From NCBI GenBank assembly GCA_947503365.1, contig CANNDT010000004.1:32069-96068 (forward strand): a stretch of 64,000 nt of DNA. Reading direction: 5' to 3'. The notes under the pieces are model-generated. The model was not told the DNA's origin, searched no databases, and saw nothing but the letters and a program-made list of their open reading frames with translations. Source of the stretch: CANNDT01 sp945876205. Lineage in GTDB: Bacteria > Acidobacteriota > Vicinamibacteria > Vicinamibacterales > UBA2999. Shown in pieces: positions 17,565 to 25,065 of this stretch (position 1 is its first letter; each line of letters opens with the position of its first letter). The translations under genes were made by a program, and so were the position numbers.

Positions 17565-18296
17565 TCATCGGAACAGGAACAGGGCGGAAATCGTTGCGAG
17601 CCCCAGCGTCACGACCTCGAACACGCGCTGCGACATCCGGCGCAGCAGACCGAACCCGGCAAGGGCGCCGACAACAACCAGTGGGGCCATGAGCGCGTCG
17701 TAGGTCATGGACGCGCGGCTCAGCAGGCCATTGACGGCGTAGATCGGCAGCTTGGCGATGTTGACCACGAGAAAAAACCAGGCGCCGGTCGCGACGAGTT
17801 TCTCCTTCGGCATCCGCTTCAGCAGAAGGTAGCTGGCCATGACCGGCCCAGCCGCATTCGCAATTGTGGTGGCGAATCCGGCGACGACCCCGTACACGGA
17901 GGCCGGCCCATGCCGAACGGCGGAGGGACGCCGGCGCTGCAGAACGGTGAGTACGACCATTGTCAGAACGATGACGCCGAGCACCCGTCGCAGCACGCTG
18001 TCGTCCATCCGCAGTGCCACGCCGCCGAGCAGCATGCCGGCCGCGACCCAGGGCACGAGCGACAGCAGTTCGCGCGCCTCGGCGTGGCGGCGCCAGTACC
18101 AGACCGCAAACACGTCGCCGACGATGAGCAGCGGGGCCGTCCAGGCGGCGGAGTAGCGCGAATCGCCGACGGTGAAGACCATCAACGGCACCGTGAGCGC
18201 GGCAAGGCCGGGCGCGCCGGTCTTGGCCACGCCGATCATCAGTGCGCACGCGGCGCCGAGTGCCCACTGCCAGGGTTCTAGGGAGGGTAACGTCAC
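17565..18296 (-). CDS. TauE/SafE (DUF81) family anion permease
   Basis: This 243-residue membrane protein has about seven to eight hydrophobic segments and the TauE/SafE pattern: ALMIGVAKTGAPGL near the N-terminus and the second-half repeat GVVAGFATTIANAAGPV. Members export sulfite, sulfoacetate or related anions. It starts at a GTG (18296) about 30 bp after the tRNA-Ser gene and ends beside a decayed tRNA-Ser copy. No other sulfur gene is nearby, so the substrate is open. Confidence 0.85.
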   Translation of the reverse strand: MTLPSLEPWQWALGAACALMIGVAKTGAPGLAALTVPLMVFTVGDSRYSAAWTAPLLIVGDVFAVWYWRRHAEARELLSLVPWVAAGMLLGGVALRMDDSVLRRVLGVIVLTMVVLTVLQRRRPSAVRHGPASVYGVVAGFATTIANAAGPVMASYLLLKRMPKEKLVATGAWFFLVVNIAKLPIYAVNGLLSRASMTYDALMAPLVVVGALAGFGLLRRMSQRVFEVVTLGLATISALFLFR

Positions 18297-18324
18297 CGTC
18301 TAATGTTGCACAGCGGAGCAAAAA

Positions 18325-18414
18325 TGGCGGAGAGAGAGGGATTCGAACCCCCGGGCCCCTTTCAGAGCCAACGGTTTTCAAGACCGCCGCCTTAAACCAC
18401 TCGGCCATCTCTCC
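18325..18414 (-). tRNA. tRNA-Ser (anticodon UGA)
   Basis: The minus strand folds as a class II tRNA: acceptor GGAGAGA/TCTCTCC, anticodon loop CTTGAAA with anticodon TGA, a long variable arm (GGCTCTGAAAGGGGCC) and T-loop GGGTTCGAATCCC. The discriminator is G and the CCA end is encoded (18327-18325). It reads UCA and related serine codons. Confidence 0.97.
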
Positions 18415-18444
18415 CAGGCACGAAGCACCAGGCACCAGGCACTG
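18415..18444. repeat. GGCACCA-type iterated repeat
   Basis: Several GGCACCA/GGCACGA units lie between serS and tRNA-Ser. The same motif recurs at 50982-51009 between atpD and atpC. Confidence 0.65.
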
Positions 18445-18454
18445 GACGTGATGA

Positions 18455-19741
18455 CTATCTTCGCCGAATCACGTCCAGGCCGTCCATGAACGGCCGCAGC
18501 GCCGGCGGCACCACCACCGACCCGTCCTCCTGCTGATAGTTCTCGAGGATCGCGATGAGCGTGCGGCCGACGGCCAGGCCGGAACCGTTCAGCGTATGAG
18601 CGAACTCCGCTTTACCGGTGCCGTCGGGACGGAACTTGATGTTCGCGCGGCGCGCCTGGAAGCCCTCGGTATTGCTGCAGGACGAGATCTCGCGATACGT
18701 CTGCTGGCTCGGCAGCCATACCTCGATGTCATAGGTCTTCGCCGACGCGAAACCCATGTCACCGGTGCAGAGCAGCATGGTCCTGTAGGGCAGCTCGAGC
18801 CGCTGCAGCACTTCCTCCGCGTTCGACGTCAACCGCTCGAGCTCGTCGTACGAGCGATCGGGGGTAGTGAACGCCATCAGCTCCACCTTGTCGAACTGAT
18901 GCTGCCGGATCAAGCCGCGGACGTCGGAGCCGTACGATCCGGCCTCACTCCGGAAGCAGGGTGTGTAGGCGGTGTAGCGGATCGGCAGGTGGCGGCCGTC
19001 GACGATCTCGCCGCGGTGCATGTTCGTCAGCGGCACTTCCGCCGTCGGCACCATGTAGAGATCCCAGTCACCGGCGATCTTGAAGAGGTCCGCTTCGAAC
19101 TTCGGCAGGTTCCCGGTGCCGGTCAGCGATGCGGTGTTGGCCATGAAGGGTGGTTCGACCTCGGTGTAGCCGTGCTCCTTCGTGTGGAGATCGAGCATGA
19201 AGTTGATCAGCGCCCGCGCCAGCCGCGCCCCGGCGCCGACCAGCACCGTGAACCGCGCCCCCGCGATCTTCGTGCCCCGCTCGAAGTCGATGATGCCGAG
19301 CGCCGGTCCCAGATCCCAATGCGCCTGTGGCTGGAAGCCCAGCTCGCGCGGCGTGCCGACGCGGCGCACCTCGACGTTGTCGGCGGCGCTCTTCCCCGCC
19401 GGGACGCTTGCGTGCGGCAGGTTCGGGATGGCGAGCAACCCACGGTTGCGCCGCTGCTCCAGCGCATCGAGCTCGACGCTGAGCTGCTTGATCTGCTGGC
19501 TGCGAAGACGATTCGCCTCCTGCACTGTCCCGATCTCGAGACCCTGCCGGCGTGCGCGCGCGACCTCGTCACCGGAGGTGTTCTGTTCGCGCTTCAGCCC
19601 CTCGACCTCCGGGAGCAGCCGGCGGCGGCGAGACTCCAGCGCCGCGAGTTCCTCGAGCTCGGCGGTCAAGTCGACGCCGCGATTGCGGAGTCCCGCGCGG
19701 ACACTGTCGAGGTTGTCTCTGAGGAGGGCCGGATCGAGCAT
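18455..19741 (-). CDS. serS: Serine--tRNA ligase
   Basis: This 428-residue class II synthetase charges tRNA-Ser. The N-terminal coiled-coil arm (about 30-105) is followed by the catalytic core: motif 2 TPCFRSEAGSYG and motif 3 NGSGLAVGRTLIAILENYQ. The start chosen is the ATG at 19741 (MLDPALLRDN), which gives the normal length; the frame is open for 50 codons more but those overlap galU. It is immediately upstream of tRNA-Ser(UGA) on the same strand and divergent from galU. Confidence 0.96.
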   Translation of the reverse strand: MLDPALLRDNLDSVRAGLRNRGVDLTAELEELAALESRRRRLLPEVEGLKREQNTSGDEVARARRQGLEIGTVQEANRLRSQQIKQLSVELDALEQRRNRGLLAIPNLPHASVPAGKSAADNVEVRRVGTPRELGFQPQAHWDLGPALGIIDFERGTKIAGARFTVLVGAGARLARALINFMLDLHTKEHGYTEVEPPFMANTASLTGTGNLPKFEADLFKIAGDWDLYMVPTAEVPLTNMHRGEIVDGRHLPIRYTAYTPCFRSEAGSYGSDVRGLIRQHQFDKVELMAFTTPDRSYDELERLTSNAEEVLQRLELPYRTMLLCTGDMGFASAKTYDIEVWLPSQQTYREISSCSNTEGFQARRANIKFRPDGTGKAEFAHTLNGSGLAVGRTLIAILENYQQEDGSVVVPPALRPFMDGLDVIRRR

Positions 19742-19762
19742 AAGTGTTGAGTTTATCTGAGA

Positions 19763-19768
19763 TACGAT
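19763..19768 (+). promoter_or_regulatory. -10-like hexamer of galU
   Basis: TACGAT overlaps the first ATG of galU (19767) and lies 7 bases before a second in-frame ATG (19776). The serS-galU gap is only 25 bp, so a leaderless galU message from 19776 would fit. Confidence 0.3.
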
Positions 19769-20672
19769 GGCTGGCATGGACCGCCCGATCCGCAAGGCCG
19801 TCTTCCCCGCCGCCGGGCTCGGCACCCGGTTTCTCCCCGCCACCAAGGCCCAACCCAAGGAAATGCTGGTCCTCGTTGACAAGCCGGTCATTCAGTACGG
19901 GGTCGAGGAAGCGGTCCAGTCCGGCGTCGACAACATCGTCATCGTCACCGGGCGCGGCAAGAATGCGATCGAGGACCATTTTGATGTGGCGGTCGAGCTC
20001 GAGAGCTACCTCGAACAGCGCGGTAAGGTGGCGCAGCTCGAGGAGATCCGCAATATCTCCCGCCTGATCAACGTCTCCTACGTGCGCCAGGGCGAGCCGC
20101 TCGGCCTTGGCCACGCGGTGCTCGTCACGAAGAATCTGATCGGCGACGAACCGTTCGCGGTCGTCCTGGGAGACGACGTGATCGACGCCGATCCGCCGGC
20201 GCTGAAACAGATGATCGACGTCTACCACCGGGTGGGCGGGCCGGTGCTGTGCGTTGAACGCGTGCCGGTTGAAGACGTCTCGAGCTACGGCATCGTCGCC
20301 ATCGATGAGTCTGAGGAGCTCGGCCGCGGCGTCTACCGCGTCAAGGATCTGGTCGAAAAGCCGAAGCGCGACGAGGCGCCGTCGAACCTGGCGATCATCG
20401 GCCGCTACATCCTCACGCCCGATATCTTTCCGGCGCTCGAGGCGACGACCAACGACGGCGCGGGCGAGATCCAGCTCACCAACGGCCTGCGCCGTCTGTT
20501 GAAGGACCGCCCGATTTATGCGTGTGAGGTGGATGGGGTCCGGCACGACACCGGCAACAAGCTCGGCTTTCTGAAGGCGATGGTCTACTTCGCCCTGCGG
20601 CGGCCGGATCTCTCGGAACCGTTCCGCCGCTACCTCTCGACACTCGACTTGAAGGTCGGCGCCGACGTCTAG
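19767..20672 (+). CDS. galU: UTP--glucose-1-phosphate uridylyltransferase
   Basis: This 301-residue enzyme makes UDP-glucose from glucose-1-phosphate and UTP for surface polysaccharides. The nucleotide-binding signature AAGLGTRFLPATKAQPKEM is at residues 15-33, and VLGDDVIDAD is the metal-site region. Its length matches bacterial GalU. The start may be the ATG at 19767 or the one at 19776. It converges on the FmdB-like gene with only 3 bp between stop codons. Confidence 0.95.
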   Translation: MAGMDRPIRKAVFPAAGLGTRFLPATKAQPKEMLVLVDKPVIQYGVEEAVQSGVDNIVIVTGRGKNAIEDHFDVAVELESYLEQRGKVAQLEEIRNISRLINVSYVRQGEPLGLGHAVLVTKNLIGDEPFAVVLGDDVIDADPPALKQMIDVYHRVGGPVLCVERVPVEDVSSYGIVAIDESEELGRGVYRVKDLVEKPKRDEAPSNLAIIGRYILTPDIFPALEATTNDGAGEIQLTNGLRRLLKDRPIYACEVDGVRHDTGNKLGFLKAMVYFALRRPDLSEPFRRYLSTLDLKVGADV

Positions 20673-20675
20673 GCT

Positions 20676-21068
20676 CTATTCCTTGGCGGCTGGCTTGGCC
20701 GAAGGGGTGCTGTCGGTCTTGCTCGCGGTGTCGCTCTTGGTTGTCTCGCTCTTCCCTGAGTCGCCTTTGCCGGAATCGCTTTTCGCGGCGTCAGTTTTCG
20801 CAGCGTCGGTTTTCGCAGCGTCGCCACTCGCCGCCGAATCGCTTTTCGCGGTCTTCTCGCTCCCACCCGCGTCAACGGTCCCTTTCTTCGCGTAGTCGGT
20901 GATGTAGAACCCAGATCCCTTGAACTGGATCGCCGGCGATGACAGCAGGCGCCGCACCGGCCCCTTGCCGCACTTGCGGCACACCTCGACGGCCGCATCA
21001 GAAAATGACTTCTGGATGACCTCGAACCGCTGGCCGCACGCCTCGCACTCGTACTCATAGAGGGGCAC
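20676..21068 (-). CDS. FmdB-family zinc-ribbon protein with repetitive tail
   Basis: This 130-residue protein begins VPLYEYECEACGQRFE and contains a second CxxC pair (CRKCG), the CxxCxxxx zinc-ribbon layout of FmdB regulatory proteins. The GTG at 21068 is chosen because the family starts at this PLYEY motif. From about residue 70 the tail is low-complexity, with iterated AAKTDAAKTDAAKSD and GKxDSGKSE units, probably disordered. It lies 4 bp after the DUF885 gene on the same strand. Its function is unknown. Confidence 0.82.
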   Translation of the reverse strand: MPLYEYECEACGQRFEVIQKSFSDAAVEVCRKCGKGPVRRLLSSPAIQFKGSGFYITDYAKKGTVDAGGSEKTAKSDSAASGDAAKTDAAKTDAAKSDSGKGDSGKSETTKSDTASKTDSTPSAKPAAKE

Positions 21069-21072
21069 GTGA

Positions 21073-22731
21073 CTACTCCAGCACCGCGTCCGCGTTGTCA
21101 CCGAGCAGGAGCTGGCGGTGCGCCCAGAAGGGGGCGCTCCCCTGCTGCAGCACCGCATCGTGGAACGTCTTGAGCGAGAACTTCCCGCTCTGGCGTTCCT
21201 TGTAGTCGTTGCGAAGTTTCAGCATCATCAGCTTCCCTGCCGAGTAGACCAGATAGGTCGGATCGAATGTGCCGCGCTCGGCTTCCCGGCGCGCGGTGGC
21301 TTCCTCGAGGAACGCCTCGTCTCTGAAGAACCGCATCCCCTGCTCCACCGACAGGTCTTCGCAGTGCAGACGGATACAGACGATGAAGCGCGCAAGGCGG
21401 ACGAGCGCTTCCCCCAGTTGCCCGAGCTTGAGCGTGGCATCGCCGCGGTGGAAGCCGGCTTCGATCATCATGTGCTCGCAGTAGTGCGCCCACCCTTCGA
21501 CGAAGGACGCTGGTGCGAAGAAGATCGACTTGCGGGTCTTCGACTCGACCTTCCGCAGGTGCTGATAGTGGAGGAAATGCCCGGGGAACACCTCGTGAAT
21601 CGAGATGTTCCAGAGGGTCGGCAGGTTGAAGTCGCGCAGGTGCTCCTTCTGCCGCTCCGCCGGCCAGCTCCGATCGGCGTCGGTGAGATAGTAGTAGGCG
21701 CGGCGCGGCTTTGCTTCGAAGGGCCCTGGCGTCCACATGCTGGCGGAGGCCCAGCGATAGAAATCCGGTGAGGGCGCCACCACCACTGGCTCGCCATCGG
21801 GAATCGACACGATCGCCTGACGCTGGAGAAACTCCTCGAGTTCCTTCACCTGCGCCTGCGCGGTCTTCACGAGTTCGCCGGTCGCGGGCTGCTGCTCCTT
21901 CATGGCGCGCCAGGCCGCCATCGGATCGGCGCCATTCATCTTGCCGGCGACCGATCGGAACTCCTCCTGCACCAGGTGCAACTCGCGCTCGGCGATGGCG
22001 AGCAGGCGGTCGGCGCTGAGGGAAAGTCCCTCGTCCAGCTTCAGCTTGCGCTCGAACTTCTCGCGACCGAGACGGAACGACGCCTTCGCGCGCGGCGCGA
22101 GGTCGGTTTCGAGAAACTCGATATAGCCCTTGATGGCCGCGGCGGCTTCGGTCGATGTGTCGGCGAGGTCGCCGAGGATGTGCAGGTCGTCGAGTGAGGA
22201 AAAGGCGCGCGGCAGATCGGACTCGATGAACTTCAGCGCCCCCCGCCACGTTTCGAGGCCGACCTTGACGAAGATGCCAGGGCACTCCTTGACGTTGTCG
22301 CGCGCGGCCTGCACCAGCCGCGGCACCTGCCGAAGCTTCGAGGCGACGCGGCGGGCCCGCTCCGCTTCCGGCGCGTAGGCAAAGAGCGCCTGCGTCGCGA
22401 GGCTGGTGCCGATGATCTCGGCGTAGAGCTGCGGGCTGCGCTCCGCCGGACGGATCTGCTCGAGGTCGAACATCCGCCCTTCGACATCGGCCGCCAGAAT
22501 CCCGTGGTCGACGCGGTCGGACGGGGAGAGGTGCTGCGAATCGATCTGGTGAAGCCGACGCGAAAAACCCGCCAGTGCCCGTACGTGGGCATCGGTCGCC
22601 GTCCGGCTCAGATCCTCCAGCAGGTCGTCATGCAGGTGGACGCCGTCCAGGCTGGCGTTACTCGGGTGCACCTCGTGGAGGTACGCGAGATAGTCGTCGA
22701 CGAAATGGGGAAAGGGCTCCGATGGGTGCAT
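21073..22731 (-). CDS. DUF885 family metallopeptidase-like protein
   Basis: This protein of about 552 residues is mainly helical. It carries HEVFPGHFLHYQHLRK, the HExxPGH signature of the DUF885 group, and a downstream glutamate in FVEGWAHYCEHM that would complete a zinc site, resembling M2/M3-type peptidases. The start is set at the ATG 22731 (MHPSEPFPHFVDDYLAYLHE); a TTG 54 bases upstream is possible. There is no signal peptide, so it is probably cytoplasmic. The substrate is unknown. Confidence 0.83.
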   Translation of the reverse strand: MHPSEPFPHFVDDYLAYLHEVHPSNASLDGVHLHDDLLEDLSRTATDAHVRALAGFSRRLHQIDSQHLSPSDRVDHGILAADVEGRMFDLEQIRPAERSPQLYAEIIGTSLATQALFAYAPEAERARRVASKLRQVPRLVQAARDNVKECPGIFVKVGLETWRGALKFIESDLPRAFSSLDDLHILGDLADTSTEAAAAIKGYIEFLETDLAPRAKASFRLGREKFERKLKLDEGLSLSADRLLAIAERELHLVQEEFRSVAGKMNGADPMAAWRAMKEQQPATGELVKTAQAQVKELEEFLQRQAIVSIPDGEPVVVAPSPDFYRWASASMWTPGPFEAKPRRAYYYLTDADRSWPAERQKEHLRDFNLPTLWNISIHEVFPGHFLHYQHLRKVESKTRKSIFFAPASFVEGWAHYCEHMMIEAGFHRGDATLKLGQLGEALVRLARFIVCIRLHCEDLSVEQGMRFFRDEAFLEEATARREAERGTFDPTYLVYSAGKLMMLKLRNDYKERQSGKFSLKTFHDAVLQQGSAPFWAHRQLLLGDNADAVLE

Positions 22732-22788
22732 GCGACTGTCATGGCGGCGCTCTGTCTCGTCTGTCGGTGAGCGCGCATCCCGCAATAG

Positions 22789-22794
22789 TACAAT
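22789..22794 (+). promoter_or_regulatory. -10-like hexamer of rsmI
   Basis: TACAAT lies 14 bases before the rsmI ATG; no good -35 is seen. It would give a leader of at most about 8 bases. Confidence 0.35.
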
Positions 22795-22808
22795 AACCGC
22801 CCCTGCGA

Positions 22809-23654
22809 ATGACCGGCACGCTGTTCCTCGTCGCCACGCCGATCGGGAACCTCGAGGACATCACCCTGCGCGCCCTGCGCGTGCTGCGCGAGGTGGACGT
22901 CATCGCCGCCGAGGACACCCGACGGACGAGCCGGCTGCTGGCTCATCACGGGATCGACACGCCGAGCGTCAGCTTTCACGAGCACAACGCCCGGAATCGC
23001 GTGCCGCAACTGCTCAGTCGTCTGGAGCGGGGCGAGCGGGTGGCGGTGGTGAGTGACGCCGGAACCCCTTCGATTTCCGACCCGGGTCTGGAACTTGTTC
23101 AGGCCTGTATCGAGAAGCGGATTGCCGTCGACCCAATCCCGGGTCCAAGCGCACCGCTGGCTGCCGTCGTCGGCTCAGGTTTCCCTTTGATTCCTTGGAC
23201 TATTTTCGGTTTCGCACCAAATAGGTCAAAAGATAGAAAAAGATGGCTGTCGGAGCTGGCGAGGATCCCTCACACGGTCTGTTTCTTTGAGGCTCCGCAC
23301 AGGGTGAGGGTGACGTTGACCGAGGCAGTCGATGTGTTGGGTGAAAGACCAATCGTGGTGGCTCGCGAACTCACTAAGGTCCATCAAGAGTTCCTCAGGG
23401 GCACCGCGAAGGAACTCGCGAACGCTCTGATCGCTCCCAAAGGCGAGTTTACGGTCGTCGTCGGACCGGCGCTAGTGCCAGAAATTCAGTCAGACCCTGC
23501 GCCAGATCGTGTTCTGGCTGATGAGTTTTGGCTTATAACCAATAATGGCGAGGTGGCAAGAAGAGATGCGATCAGCCAAGTTGCCAAGCGGCACAATCGA
23601 CCTGCCAGAGACGTGTATGCGGCCGTCGAGCGCCTTAAGTCATCTGTTGAATGA
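22809..23654 (+). CDS. rsmI: 16S rRNA 2'-O-ribose C1402 methyltransferase
   Basis: This 281-residue SAM-dependent tetrapyrrole-methylase-fold enzyme modifies C1402 in the ribosomal P site. Signature segments are LFLVATPIGNLEDITLRAL at the N-terminus, AEDTRRTSRLL, VSDAGTPSISDPG and IPGPSA. The final part holds the usual short helical domain. The base composition changes within the gene: after about 23180 it is clearly AT-richer and its codon use differs from the first 370 bp. The stop overlaps glmU (ATGA). Confidence 0.95.
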   Translation: MTGTLFLVATPIGNLEDITLRALRVLREVDVIAAEDTRRTSRLLAHHGIDTPSVSFHEHNARNRVPQLLSRLERGERVAVVSDAGTPSISDPGLELVQACIEKRIAVDPIPGPSAPLAAVVGSGFPLIPWTIFGFAPNRSKDRKRWLSELARIPHTVCFFEAPHRVRVTLTEAVDVLGERPIVVARELTKVHQEFLRGTAKELANALIAPKGEFTVVVGPALVPEIQSDPAPDRVLADEFWLITNNGEVARRDAISQVAKRHNRPARDVYAAVERLKSSVE

Positions 23655-25054
23655 CCAATAACGAGGTGCATGTCGTAGTCCTGGCGGCTGGCCAGGGGAC
23701 GCGGATGAAGTCAGCGCTGCCAAAGGTGCTGCATCCAATCGCCGGCCGTTCTCTGATCGAGCACGTGCTTCGCACGGCCCGGACGGTGTCGCCGGCATCG
23801 ATCACGCTCGTCGTGGGACACAAGGCGGAGATGGTGCGAAGCCACCTGGCCACCCAGCCCGACCTTCAGTTTGCGCTTCAGGATCCCCAGCTTGGAACGG
23901 CCCACGCCGTTCAGCAGGCCGAGCCGGCGCTGATGGGGCGCACGGGCACCCTGGTGCTGCTCTCCGGCGACGTTCCGCTGCTGACCCCATCCACGCTCAC
24001 GAGGCTCCTGACCGCCCATTCTGCGGCCAGTGCGGCCGCGACCGTCATAACCGCGGTGGTCGAACGCCCTTACGGCTACGGACGCATCGTCCGGCACGAC
24101 GGCCGGATCGCACGCATCGTCGAAGAGCGCGACGCCACGCCGGACGAACGCAGGATCCACGAAATTAACAGCGGCATCTACGCCTTTGACCTGGCGACCT
24201 TATTCGAGGCGCTGCGCGCGGTCGCCTCGCAGAATGCCCAGGGCGAGTACTACCTCACCGATCTGGTGGGAATCTACCGGCGCCGCAAGCTGCCAGTCGA
24301 AACACTGGTCGTCGACAACCCTCAGGAGATCCGCGGCATCAACAGCCGGACGGAACTCGCGGAAGTGAGTAGGATCGTGAGACAGACCAAGAACGAGGAG
24401 TTGATGGCCGCCGGGGTCACCATTGTCGACCCGGCGACGACCTACATCGACCCGGACGTCGAGATCGGTGCGGACACGGTGATACACCCGGGTGTGGTGA
24501 TCGAGGGACACACGCGCATCGGGGCCGCCTGCGAGATCCAGGCGCACGTCCGCATCTGCGATTCGGAAATCGCCGATCGGGTCACGATCAACAACTTCTG
24601 CCTCATCGTTGGTGCGCGGGTTGCAGATGGGGTGTCGGTTGGCCCCTTCGCCCACCTTCGTCCGGAGACGAACGTGGGCGCCGGAGCGAAGATCGGCAAT
24701 TTCGTGGAGTTGAAGAAGACGACGCTTGGTGCAGGATCCAAGGCCAGCCATCTGAGCTACCTCGGCGATGCGACCATCGGCGCCAACGTCAACATCGGCG
24801 CCGGCACTATCACGTGCAACTACGACGGAGAAAAAAAGCACGAGACGGTGATTGAAGACGGCGTCTTCATCGGCAGCGACTCGCAGTTGATCGCCCCCGT
24901 GCGTGTGGGGAAGGGCGCCTACGTCGCCGCCGGCTCGTCGATCACCGGGGATGTCCCCGCCGGCTCACTGGGCATCGCCCGCGGGCGCCAGACGAACGTC
25001 GAGGGGTGGGTGGCTCGCAAGAAGAAAGCTCAGGGCTTAGGCCCCAAGCCCTGA
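23651..25054 (+). CDS. glmU: Bifunctional UDP-GlcNAc pyrophosphorylase / glucosamine-1-phosphate acetyltransferase
   Basis: This 467-residue enzyme makes UDP-GlcNAc in two steps. The N-terminal uridylyltransferase has LAAGQGTRMKSALPKVLHP (residues 11-29). The C-terminal left-handed beta-helix has hexapeptide repeats from about residue 260, with the catalytic region HLRPETNVGAGAKIGNFVE. It follows rsmI with a 4-bp overlap and precedes glmS by 11 bp. The last residues (AQGLGPKP) are encoded by a repeat that folds into a 10-bp hairpin around the stop codon. Confidence 0.96.
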   Translation: MTNNEVHVVVLAAGQGTRMKSALPKVLHPIAGRSLIEHVLRTARTVSPASITLVVGHKAEMVRSHLATQPDLQFALQDPQLGTAHAVQQAEPALMGRTGTLVLLSGDVPLLTPSTLTRLLTAHSAASAAATVITAVVERPYGYGRIVRHDGRIARIVEERDATPDERRIHEINSGIYAFDLATLFEALRAVASQNAQGEYYLTDLVGIYRRRKLPVETLVVDNPQEIRGINSRTELAEVSRIVRQTKNEELMAAGVTIVDPATTYIDPDVEIGADTVIHPGVVIEGHTRIGAACEIQAHVRICDSEIADRVTINNFCLIVGARVADGVSVGPFAHLRPETNVGAGAKIGNFVELKKTTLGAGSKASHLSYLGDATIGANVNIGAGTITCNYDGEKKHETVIEDGVFIGSDSQLIAPVRVGKGAYVAAGSSITGDVPAGSLGIARGRQTNVEGWVARKKKAQGLGPKP

Positions 25055-25055
25055 G
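25029..25055. repeat. Hairpin spanning the glmU stop codon
   Basis: CTCAGGGCTT and AAGCCCTGAG form a perfect 10-bp stem with a 7-base loop. There is no T-run after it, so it is not a standard terminator. It ends 10 bases before the glmS ATG. Confidence 0.7.
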
Positions 25056-25065
25056 GCCTGTATTT

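Noticed and set aside
19742..19766. Full bidirectional promoter for serS and galU
   Set aside because: Only -10-like hexamers can be seen; no -35 elements fit in or around the 25-bp gap.
25055..25065. glmS ribozyme upstream of glmS
   Set aside because: Only 11 bases separate glmU from glmS, too few for the ribozyme.
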